Source: an uncultured Oscillospiraceae bacterium
GTDB lineage: Bacteria; Bacillota; Clostridia; Oscillospirales; Oscillospiraceae
Length of the DNA stretch: 57,056 bases
Direction: 5' to 3'
Assembly (NCBI GenBank): GCA_944385465.1
Contig: CALWXH010000004.1
Span: 1-57,056 of the forward strand
The position numbers were made by a program, and so were the translations under genes. Below the pieces are notes generated by a model. The model was not told the DNA's origin. It saw only the letters and a program-made list of their open reading frames with translations, and searched no databases. Positions 50,766-57,056 of this stretch are shown piece by piece. Each line of letters begins with the position of its first letter. The first letter of the stretch is position 1.

Positions 50766-51560
50766 TCAGAGATAGGAAAAGACCTCCCGATGACGCCTGG
50801 AGATGTCGACGGTCAACTGGGGGAACCGGGCGGACAGCCACTGCTTCAGCACGGGGCACACCACCTGTTCCGTGGGGAAATGGCCGGCGTCGATGAGGTT
50901 CAGCCCCCGGGCCTTGGCGTCCAGGAAGGCGTCATATTTCACGTCCGCGGTGACGAAGGTGTCACAGCCCTGGGCCAACACATCCTCCACCATGCTGGAA
51001 CAGGAGCCGCCCCCCACCGCCACCTTGCGCACGGGCTTTCCCCCGTCCACCAGGCGGATGCCCCTGGAGTCCAGAAGCTCCTTCACCGCGTGGGCAAAAT
51101 CATAGAGCTTCTGCTGCGGGACAAAGCCCACCCGGCCAATGCCATAGGGTCTCCCCTCGCCGTCCACGCCATCCTGATGGAGCTGCGTGATGCCGGTCAG
51201 GCCCAGGCGCAGGGCCAGCGCGTCGTTCACGCCGTCCGCCACCGCGTCCAGGTTGGTGTGGGCGCAGATGGCGGCGATGTGGTTCTCAGCCAGCGCCAGC
51301 AGCTTGCGCCCCATGAGGGTCTGGTCCGTCACAGACTTGGCGCCCCCCCAGATCACCGGATGGTGGGCCACAATCAGCTGGGCGGACAGCTCCACAGCCT
51401 CCTGGATCACCGCCTCCGTGATGTCCAGGGCCACCAGAATGCGGTGGACCGGGCGGCTGGCCCTGCCCACCAGGAAGCCCGCGTTGTCAAAGTCCATCTG
51501 CAGTTCAAACGGGGCCTTTTCCTGCAGAAAATGATAGACATCCTGCACTGTGATTGCCAT
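50766..51560 (-). CDS. Nif3-like dinuclear metal centre protein
   Basis: A 264-residue member of the Nif3/YqfO/YbgI family. Metal ligands in QLIVAHHPVIWGG, AICAHTNLD and DAGHFPTEQVV (final His and Glu). It often follows trmK, as here (6 bp gap). Biochemical role in bacteria is unsettled; GTP cyclohydrolase-like metal chemistry has been proposed for relatives. Confidence 0.92.
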   Translation of the reverse strand: MAITVQDVYHFLQEKAPFELQMDFDNAGFLVGRASRPVHRILVALDITEAVIQEAVELSAQLIVAHHPVIWGGAKSVTDQTLMGRKLLALAENHIAAICAHTNLDAVADGVNDALALRLGLTGITQLHQDGVDGEGRPYGIGRVGFVPQQKLYDFAHAVKELLDSRGIRLVDGGKPVRKVAVGGGSCSSMVEDVLAQGCDTFVTADVKYDAFLDAKARGLNLIDAGHFPTEQVVCPVLKQWLSARFPQLTVDISRRHREVFSYL

Positions 51561-51566
51561 ACTCCG

Positions 51567-52241
51567 TCACAACTCCTTTCGCATGTCCCGCAGCCCCTCC
51601 AGCACCCGGGTGAGCCGGCGGATCTCCCCCTCATCCCGCTGCCTGGAGGCCAGATGCCCCTCCAGCGCCCGCTTGGCCTTTGACTCCATCAGCTCCAGGT
51701 AGGCTGCGCGAAGGGGGTCTTCCCTGTCCTGCCTGCCGGCCCACAGCTCGGCCAGAGTCAGCGGTTCCATCGCTCCGGCGGTGACCGCCCAAACAGTGTA
51801 AAGGCGTTCCCCTTCCCGGACAATCCGCTCCCTCTGAATGGCGTAGGCATGTTGCTGCAGCCAAAGGCGCAGATCCGGGAAGGAGGTCATGGGCTGGAGC
51901 AGCAGCAGTTTCTCCCGCGCCCAGGGCGCGGCCTGCAAAATCGCAGCAATGGTCTCGCCCCCCATTCCAGCGATGGAGATCACGTCCACCTCTTCCCGGT
52001 CCACCAGGGACAGCCCGTCGCACAGGCGGAAGGAGACCTTGTCCTCCACCTGATACTGCCGGGCGGTCTCCCGGGCCCGGTTCAGCGGCCCCTCCCGGAG
52101 ATCCGCGGCAATTGCCCGGGAAATCCGCCCCTGCAGCAGCAGCCAGACGGGCAGATAGGCGTGGTCTGTCCCCACGTCCGCCAGACGCGCGTCCTGGGGC
52201 ACCAGATCGGCCAGCGCCCGGAGCCTTGGTGTCAGTTCCAT
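51567..52241 (-). CDS. trmK: tRNA (adenine-22-N1)-methyltransferase
   Basis: SAM-dependent tRNA methyltransferase, 224 residues. Family landmarks: LTPRLRALADLVPQDARLAD, VGTDHAYLPVWLL (SAM loop), DVISIAGMGGETIAAIL, LLLQPMTSFPDLRLWLQQHA and ERIVREGERLY. It is paired with the Nif3-like gene, as in many Firmicutes. Confidence 0.92.
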   Translation of the reverse strand: MELTPRLRALADLVPQDARLADVGTDHAYLPVWLLLQGRISRAIAADLREGPLNRARETARQYQVEDKVSFRLCDGLSLVDREEVDVISIAGMGGETIAAILQAAPWAREKLLLLQPMTSFPDLRLWLQQHAYAIQRERIVREGERLYTVWAVTAGAMEPLTLAELWAGRQDREDPLRAAYLELMESKAKRALEGHLASRQRDEGEIRRLTRVLEGLRDMRKEL

Positions 52242-52275
52242 GTTGATCCCTCCGCAGGAACAAGATCCGGATAAA

Positions 52276-52305
52276 GGAAAAGAGCGGAAGATCCGCTCTT
52301 TTTCC
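52276..52305 (-). terminator. Terminator of the DUF1858 gene
   Basis: Stem AAAAGAGCGGA (52278-52288) with TCCGCTCTTTT (52292-52302), AGA loop, T/A tracts on both sides. Confidence 0.75.
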
Positions 52306-52318
52306 TCTCTTTCATCAA

Positions 52319-52516
52319 TTAGCCAATGGTGGCATTCAGCTTCTCCAGCAGGGCGTCAACGTCAACTCCGTGCACCATGCAGGCCTGCTCCACGGTTTCG
52401 CCTCTGGAAGAGGGGCAGCCCAGGCAGTGCATGCCGATGGACAGGAAGATGGGCGCGGTGTTGGGCGCAATGTCGAGGATATCGCCGATAATAGTATCCT
52501 TAGTAATCTGAGCCAT
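52319..52516 (-). CDS. DUF1858 redox-disulfide domain protein
   Basis: A 65-residue protein of the DUF1858 (hybrid-cluster-associated disulfide) family: MAQITKDTIIGDILDIAPNT, then GMHCLGCPSSRGETVEQAC. The CLGC pair is the likely redox or metal site. Perfect AAGGAGG upstream. Small proteins of this family are abundant in anaerobes; role unknown. Confidence 0.9.
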   Translation of the reverse strand: MAQITKDTIIGDILDIAPNTAPIFLSIGMHCLGCPSSRGETVEQACMVHGVDVDALLEKLNATIG

Positions 52517-52621
52517 TGGATTCAACCTCCTTGCTGTGTGGGACTCTGAGCACAGTATACCCAAAAAGGTCGCTTTTTGCAAGAGGTTCCGGGAAAATAC
52601 CGGGATATTTCCTGTGTGGCC

Positions 52622-53821
52622 TCAGTGCTCCTTGCCGGCCAGGAACTGCTCCAGGCGGTCCAGACCCTTCTGGATGTTCTCCATGGAGGTGGCGTAGGAC
52701 CAGCGGACAAAATTGGGGGCGCCGAAGCCGCTGCAGGGCACCGTGGCCACCAGGCCGTGCTTCAGGAAGGCGGAAGAGAAGTCGTCACAGGTGTGAATGG
52801 TCTCGCCGCAGATGGTCTTGCCCAGAAGCTGCTCAATGTTCATCATCACATAGAAGGCGCCCTCGGGCTTGATGCAGCTGACGCCGGGGATGCTGTTCAT
52901 GCGCTCCACGATGTAATCGCGGCGGGCCTCAAAGGCCTGGCGCATGGTCTCCACCTCGTCCTGGGGGCCGTTGAGGGCGGCCACGGAAGCGGCCTGGGAA
53001 ATGGCGCAGGGGGAACCGGTGGAGTGGCTGAGATAGTTGCCCATGACCTTGGCCACAGCCTCGTCGGCCAGGGCGTAGCCGATGCGCCAGCCGGTCATGG
53101 CATAGGCCTTGGACACGCCGTTGATGAGGATGGTGTGCTTGCGCACCTCTTCGCCCAGGCTGGCCACAGAGGTGAACTTTACCCCATCGTAGAGCAGGCT
53201 GTAGTAAATCTCATCCGCGATGATATAGACGTCGTGCTCCAGGCACACCTGGGCAATGGCCTCCAGCTCCTCCCTGCTGTACACCATGCCGGTGGGATTG
53301 GAGGGGTTGTTGAGGATCAGCGCCTTGGTCTTGGGGGTAATGGCATCACGCAGCTGCTGCGCGCTCATCTTGAAGCCGGCAGACTCCTGGGCGGTGACCA
53401 CCACGGGCTGGGCGCCCACCATCTTGATCAGCTCCAGATAGCTCACCCAGAACGGCGCGGGCAGAATCACCTCGTCCCCGGGATTGACCAGGGCGCGCAG
53501 CGCGATGTAGACACAGTGCTTGGCGCCGCTGGACACCACAACCTGAGTGGGCTTGTAGTCCACGCCGCAATCGGCCTTCATCCGGGCGCACACGGCCTTC
53601 TTCAGCTCCACCGTGCCGGAGGCGGGGGTGTAGCGGGTCACGTTGCCGGTAATGGCCTGGATGGCGGCGGCCTTGATATGCTCGGGGGTGTTGAAATCAG
53701 GCTCACCGGCGCCAAAGCCAATGACATCCACACCGTCGGCCTTCATCTGCTTGGCCAGGGCGTCAATGGCCATGGTGCTGGATGCCTGCACCTGGGACGC
53801 CAGACAAGATAATTCCTTCAA
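52622..53821 (-). CDS. Aspartate-type aminotransferase (class I)
   Basis: A 399-residue PLP enzyme close to AspC/AspB of Firmicutes. Motifs: GFGAGEPDFNTPEHI, RYTPASGTVELKKAV, LNNPSNPTGMVYS, IIADEIYYSLLYDG, the PLP lysine in NGVSKAYAMTGWRIGY, and the substrate carboxylate Arg in NFVRWSYATS. The TTG start at 53821 has GGAGG 7 nt upstream; the longer open frame has no site. Likely 2-oxoglutarate:aspartate transamination, though related specificities are possible. Confidence 0.9.
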   Translation of the reverse strand: MKELSCLASQVQASSTMAIDALAKQMKADGVDVIGFGAGEPDFNTPEHIKAAAIQAITGNVTRYTPASGTVELKKAVCARMKADCGVDYKPTQVVVSSGAKHCVYIALRALVNPGDEVILPAPFWVSYLELIKMVGAQPVVVTAQESAGFKMSAQQLRDAITPKTKALILNNPSNPTGMVYSREELEAIAQVCLEHDVYIIADEIYYSLLYDGVKFTSVASLGEEVRKHTILINGVSKAYAMTGWRIGYALADEAVAKVMGNYLSHSTGSPCAISQAASVAALNGPQDEVETMRQAFEARRDYIVERMNSIPGVSCIKPEGAFYVMMNIEQLLGKTICGETIHTCDDFSSAFLKHGLVATVPCSGFGAPNFVRWSYATSMENIQKGLDRLEQFLAGKEH

Positions 53822-53852
53822 AACGATCCCTCCATAATATTTTACTTTGCAC

Positions 53853-53881
53853 ATTATATTCTCCGACTTGCAAAAATGCAA
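53853..53881 (-). promoter_or_regulatory. Promoter of the aminotransferase gene
   Basis: Leftward TTGCAT (53881-53876), 17 bp, TATAAT (53858-53853). Confidence 0.75.
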
Positions 53882-53956
53882 GCCTAAATCCGTGCAATTT
53901 GAGGGATTCTGCATTTTTATTTTGGACAGATTGCAAAAATCAGGCCGCTGACCGCC

Positions 53957-54766
53957 TCACTCCCGCGGCTTCTCCCCCCTGCCCCCGCCGGAGCCCTTGG
54001 GGGCGTTCTTCCGGTAGAGCAGATACAGCCCGTGCACCAGCAGATCGTGGTCGTACTGGATGCTCCGCTTGCAGTGGCGGAAAATCTCCGGGACATCCTC
54101 CCCGGTGGCCACCACCGCCGCGGCCGGCTCCCCCGCCGACTCCTCTAAGGTGTTGATGAGCCGGTCAAAGGCGCCGGCATAGCCGTAGACAATGCCCGCC
54201 CGCATGGAGTCCACCGTGTTGCGCCCCAGGGGGCTGTCCACCTTCCCCATGGAGATGTGGGGCAGCTGGGCGCCGTTCTGGGACAGCGCCTCCAGGGCGA
54301 TGCCCATGCCGGGCATGATGGCGCAGCCCTCAAAGGCGGAGCGGCTGATGTAGGAGAAGGACACCGCGGTGTGGGAGATGATGACGATGGCGGGGCTGGG
54401 ATACAGCTCCATGGCCGCCACACAGGAGGCCACGATGTCGCTGCCCAGCTGGTTGTGCACATCCGCCCGGATGTTCAGCCCGGTCTTCAGCCCGGGACCC
54501 ACCACCAGGGGCCGCTGCCCGGTGAGGCGCTGGACGGCCCGGGCGTAAATTCCCGTCACCGGGGGCACCACGCTGGACAGGATGGCCCCGGTCACCTGCC
54601 GGATGCTGCCCTGATAGAGCTGGAACACCCCCAGGATGCTGATGGCGCACTGGTCGTCTGTCATCTTCCGGTCGGTCTCCAGCTCGGACAGGAAGGACAA
54701 CTCCCCGCCGGGGGTAAACAGCGCCAGCGTGGTGCGGGTATTTCCGATGTCAATGGCCAGGATCAT
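53957..54766 (-). CDS. coaX: Type III pantothenate kinase
   Basis: First step of coenzyme A synthesis. The 269-residue product has the ASKHA phosphate loop ILAIDIGNTRTTLALF, the pantothenate/ADP region PLVVGPGLKTGLNIR, and IMPGMGIALEALSQNGAQLP with TVDSMRAGIVYG. ATG 54766 is 9-10 nt behind AAGGGG; an upstream in-frame extension lacks a site and would precede the normal family start. Confidence 0.93.
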   Translation of the reverse strand: MILAIDIGNTRTTLALFTPGGELSFLSELETDRKMTDDQCAISILGVFQLYQGSIRQVTGAILSSVVPPVTGIYARAVQRLTGQRPLVVGPGLKTGLNIRADVHNQLGSDIVASCVAAMELYPSPAIVIISHTAVSFSYISRSAFEGCAIMPGMGIALEALSQNGAQLPHISMGKVDSPLGRNTVDSMRAGIVYGYAGAFDRLINTLEESAGEPAAAVVATGEDVPEIFRHCKRSIQYDHDLLVHGLYLLYRKNAPKGSGGGRGEKPRE

Positions 54767-54812
54767 GGCGATCCGCCCCTTTCCTCTGAGTGCTTGCCGT
54801 GGAGTCAAAAGA

Positions 54813-54841
54813 ATTATACACGAAAATCCTCCGTCTGTCAT
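54813..54841 (-). promoter_or_regulatory. Promoter of coaX
   Basis: Leftward ATGACA (54841-54836), 17 bp, TATAAT (54818-54813). Confidence 0.7.
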
Positions 54842-54918
54842 CTATCTTCCCGCGGGAAAGGCTACTGCGAATTAAAGAAAACTTAAGACAATCCCAAGAA
54901 AGTCTTTCGGATTGCCGG

Positions 54919-54947
54919 TTGTTTCATGTAGAAATTTCTGGTATGAT
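54919..54947 (+). promoter_or_regulatory. Promoter of the VanZ-like gene
   Basis: TTGTTT (54919-54924), 17 bp, TATGAT (54942-54947), 44 bp before the TTG start. Confidence 0.6.
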
Positions 54948-54991
54948 GGATCTGTGCATCCGAAACATCCTGCTGTGAGGAGGGAGAGCCT

Positions 54992-56422
54992 TTGCCCATC
55001 AGTGATTTTCTGCAAACCGTCATCAGGATCTTTATCCAGGCAGTCATGCCCGCCGCGGTCTGTATGGCGGTGGGGCTGGTGATCTGGTGCCTCGTCTACC
55101 GGAAACGCCATCCCGGGGAGAAGATCCCCCTTCGTCAGGTGATCCCCTTTGCCCTGTTCCTGGCCTATCTGGGCGGGCTGGTCACCGTTACCCTGCTGAT
55201 CCGCACCACGGGCAGCAGCGCCGTCCAATGGCATCTGTTTTACGCCTTCTGGGATGCGTGGAACCACTTTGACGTACACTTCTGGACCCTGTACCTGGGG
55301 AACATCGCCATGTTTCTCCCCCTGGGCGTGCTCCTGCCCCTGATCGCCAGGCCCTTCCGCCGCTGGTATGTCACCATTCCCGCCGGCTTCTGCCTCTCCC
55401 TGCTCATCGAGGCGGTGCAGTATCTGTTCCAGCTGGGCAGCGCCGATGTGGATGACCTGTTCTGCAACACGGTGGGGGCGGTTGTGGGCTACTGCCTGTG
55501 CATGGCAGTCCTGTCCCTGGCGGAGAGAAAGCCCAGACGGGGCGCCGCCTATGGAATGGTCCCCCTGCTGTCCGCCGCCGCCCTGGCGGGGGTCTTTCTC
55601 CTCTACTATGCGCAGCCCTACGGCAATCTCGCGGACGGCCCCACCTTTGTGGTGGACACCAAAAAGGTGGAGTGGGTGGCGCACTGCGATCTGTCTGAGG
55701 AACAGCGGGAGGTGGAGATCTACCGCACCGAACCCTTTGACCATGACGGCTGCCTGGCCTTTGCCCGGGCGTTCGTGGAAAAGCAGGGCAAAACCATCGA
55801 AGAGATTTACAACTACGACGATTCCATCCTGCTGCGGGACCCCTATGAAGGGTTTTCCATGACGGTGTCCCTGGCCAGCCGGTTTTATACCTACAGTGAC
55901 CATGCCGTGGACGCTTTCGATGGGGCGCAGCGCGACGATGGACAGATGACGCAGGAGCAGCTGCGGGCCATGCTGCTGGAATATGAAATCCGCCTCCCGG
56001 ATGGGGCCGTCATGACCTATGACGGGGGCGATGACCCCTATCGGAAGGGGTGGTATACCTTCACCGCGGATCAGATTCTGGAGGGGGACACCCTGCTGGA
56101 CGGGACGGTGCGCTGCCTGGTGTCCGCCCGGGGTGAGATCGGAGAGATCGAATACAACCTCTCCGCCGGGACAAGCCGGGCGGCGGAGCCCATCCTGTCA
56201 GAGGCGGAGGCCTATGAGAAACTGTGCCAGGGGAAATTCGCGTACGGGGATGTGTTTCAGTTTTTGGTGGAGACAAAACAGCTGTCGGAAGTTCATGTTT
56301 TGTCCTGCGAATTGGACTACATCCTCGACACCAAGGGATTCCGCCAGCCGGTGTATCATTTCGAGCTGGAGGGGCTGGATCCCGTCTTTGTCCCCGCACT
56401 GCGGGAGCGCATCGGCCTGTAA
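54992..56422 (+). CDS. VanZ-like membrane protein with large C-terminal domain
   Basis: A 476-residue protein. Residues 1-180 form a VanZ-like domain with five or so spans (YLGNIAMFLPLGVLLPLIAR, SLLIEAVQYLFQLGSADVDD, LFCNTVGAVVGYCLC). One more span follows (PLLSAAALAGVFLLYYAQPY). Residues 215-476 are an outer domain with no match I recognise; it has two acidic, aromatic repeats (AFARAFVEKQGKTIEEIYNY and SEAEAYEKLCQGKFAYGDVF). TTG start with GGAGGG 7 nt upstream. VanZ proteins give low-level teicoplanin resistance elsewhere; here the role is open. Confidence 0.75.
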   Translation: MPISDFLQTVIRIFIQAVMPAAVCMAVGLVIWCLVYRKRHPGEKIPLRQVIPFALFLAYLGGLVTVTLLIRTTGSSAVQWHLFYAFWDAWNHFDVHFWTLYLGNIAMFLPLGVLLPLIARPFRRWYVTIPAGFCLSLLIEAVQYLFQLGSADVDDLFCNTVGAVVGYCLCMAVLSLAERKPRRGAAYGMVPLLSAAALAGVFLLYYAQPYGNLADGPTFVVDTKKVEWVAHCDLSEEQREVEIYRTEPFDHDGCLAFARAFVEKQGKTIEEIYNYDDSILLRDPYEGFSMTVSLASRFYTYSDHAVDAFDGAQRDDGQMTQEQLRAMLLEYEIRLPDGAVMTYDGGDDPYRKGWYTFTADQILEGDTLLDGTVRCLVSARGEIGEIEYNLSAGTSRAAEPILSEAEAYEKLCQGKFAYGDVFQFLVETKQLSEVHVLSCELDYILDTKGFRQPVYHFELEGLDPVFVPALRERIGL

Positions 56423-56473
56423 CAGGGCGGCGGGCTGCAACTTTCCCGTTAAAAAAGGTCTTTTTTGCAGCTT

Positions 56474-56503
56474 CAGCCGGAAGGGGGTCTCCCCTTCCGG
56501 CTG
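56474..56503. terminator. Hairpin between the VanZ-like gene and leuB
   Basis: CAGCCGGAAGGGG, GTCT, CCCCTTCCGGCTG: a 13-bp perfect stem followed by TGTTGTCTGTGT. Lies between convergent genes. Confidence 0.7.
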
Positions 56504-56520
56504 TGTTGTCTGTGTCTGAT

Positions 56521-57056
56521 TCAGATGTTGTCCCGGATGACCTGGCCCATCTGCCGGGTGCCGATGACCGCCTCGCCGGGCTTGGCGATGTCGGCGGTGC
56601 GCCAGCCGTCCGCCAGGGCCTTGTCCACGGCGGCCTCAATGGCGTCCGCCTCGGCGGCCAGCTGGAAGGAGTAGCGGAACATCATGGCCGCGGACAGGAT
56701 GGTGGCGATGGGGTTGGCCTTGTCCTGGCCGGCGATGTCGGGGGCGGAGCCGTGGATGGGCTCGTACAGGGCCGGGGCGCTGTCCCCCATGGAGGCGGAG
56801 GGCAGCAGGCCGATGGAGCCGGTGATCATGGACGCCTCGTCGGACAGGATGTCCCCGAACATGTTCTCCGTCACCAGCACGTCAAACTGGCCCGGGTCCC
56901 GCACCAGCTGCATGGCGCAGTTGTCCACCAGCACGTCCTCATACGCCACGTCGGCGTACTCTTCCGCCAGCCGGTGCATCACCGAGCGCCACAGCCGGCT
57001 GGTCTCCAGCACGTTGGCCTTGTCCACGCTGGACACCTTGTGCCGGCGCAGGCGGG
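56521..57056 (-). CDS. leuB: 3-isopropylmalate dehydrogenase, C-terminal part
   Basis: The last 178 codons of a gene that enters from the right edge. It contains [67 protein letters not shown] and [20 protein letters not shown], the metal, substrate and NAD-binding regions of LeuB. Catalyses oxidative decarboxylation of 3-isopropylmalate in leucine synthesis. The absence of stop codons to the edge shows it continues outside. Confidence 0.93.
   Translation of the reverse strand, partial: RLRRHKVSSVDKANVLETSRLWRSVMHRLAEEYADVAYEDVLVDNCAMQLVRDPGQFDVLVTENMFGDILSDEASMITGSIGLLPSASMGDSAPALYEPIHGSAPDIAGQDKANPIATILSAAMMFRYSFQLAAEADAIEAAVDKALADGWRTADIAKPGEAVIGTRQMGQVIRDNI

Overview
The window is chromosomal DNA from a high-GC, spore-forming, anaerobic Clostridia member. 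An Oscillospirales relative (Flavonifractor, Lawsonibacter or Intestinimonas-like) is the best fit by inference. The evidence is sporulation genes (YunB, CotJ, a SpoIIM-like protein, a SpoIID-like protein, CwlD, a SigH-type sigma factor), an O2-detoxification island of rubredoxin, rubrerythrin and superoxide reductase, a Rex redox repressor, the SCIFF peptide with its radical SAM maturase, and a class A RNase P RNA. I see no insertion sequence, prophage or CRISPR array. No stretch over about 300 bases lacks a gene once rnpB is counted.

Layout. 0-3.3 kb: the 5' part of an ABC exporter with its XRE regulator, deoC, a stand-alone Spo0A-type DNA-binding domain behind four 10-bp-phased 0A-like boxes, and a DUF4364 protein. 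3.4-5.6 kb: a leftward operon of peptidoglycan-binding and SpoIID-like proteins, probably made during sporulation. 5.7-7.4 kb: rex, overlapping an SLH surface protein. 7.5-12.7 kb: tRNA-Arg, then an oxidative-stress block (superoxide reductase, a ferredoxin-rubredoxin-rubrerythrin fusion, a double-rubredoxin protein, and a separate rubrerythrin) with a GntR/ABC operon between them. 13.2-18.8 kb: a leftward pyrimidine operon (pyrC-pyrF-zinc ribbon-pyrK-pyrD-phosphatase/GNAT fusion). 18.9-19.4 kb: rnpB.

19.5-30.2 kb: a rightward run of murD, three tandem M42 aminopeptidases, an YnbB-type PLP enzyme, yunB, ligA, an aminotransferase and a nuclease lipoprotein. 30.2-33.1 kb: cotJC with a cotJA-cotJB fusion, divergent from the SCIFF peptide and its maturase. 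33.3-37.3 kb: spoIIM-like, xerD, ruvC, ruvA, ruvB. 37.3-43.9 kb: a GtrII-like membrane protein, glmM, sigH-type sigma factor, a zinc-ribbon protein, purB and ATP-dependent pfkA. 44-46.4 kb: a PPi-type phosphofructokinase and class II aldolase on the opposite strand. 46.6-57 kb: an amidase_6 protein, a second tyrosine recombinase beside a striking palindrome, radA, cwlD, a Nif3-like gene, trmK, a DUF1858 protein, an aspartate-type aminotransferase, coaX, a VanZ-like protein and the 3' part of leuB.

Most promoters named here are TTGACA/TATAAT-like pairs with exactly 17-bp spacing. Three sites (rex, the gntR/rubredoxin intergenic region, rnpB/murD) have -35 or operator sequences that can be read in both directions. 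The strongest candidates for new biology are the Spo0A-like regulator with its box array, the ferredoxin-rubredoxin-rubrerythrin fusion with an internal ribosome-binding site, the zinc-ribbon protein inside the pyr operon, and the palindrome upstream of the AT-hook recombinase. The SCIFF system is known as a family, but its biological role is still open.
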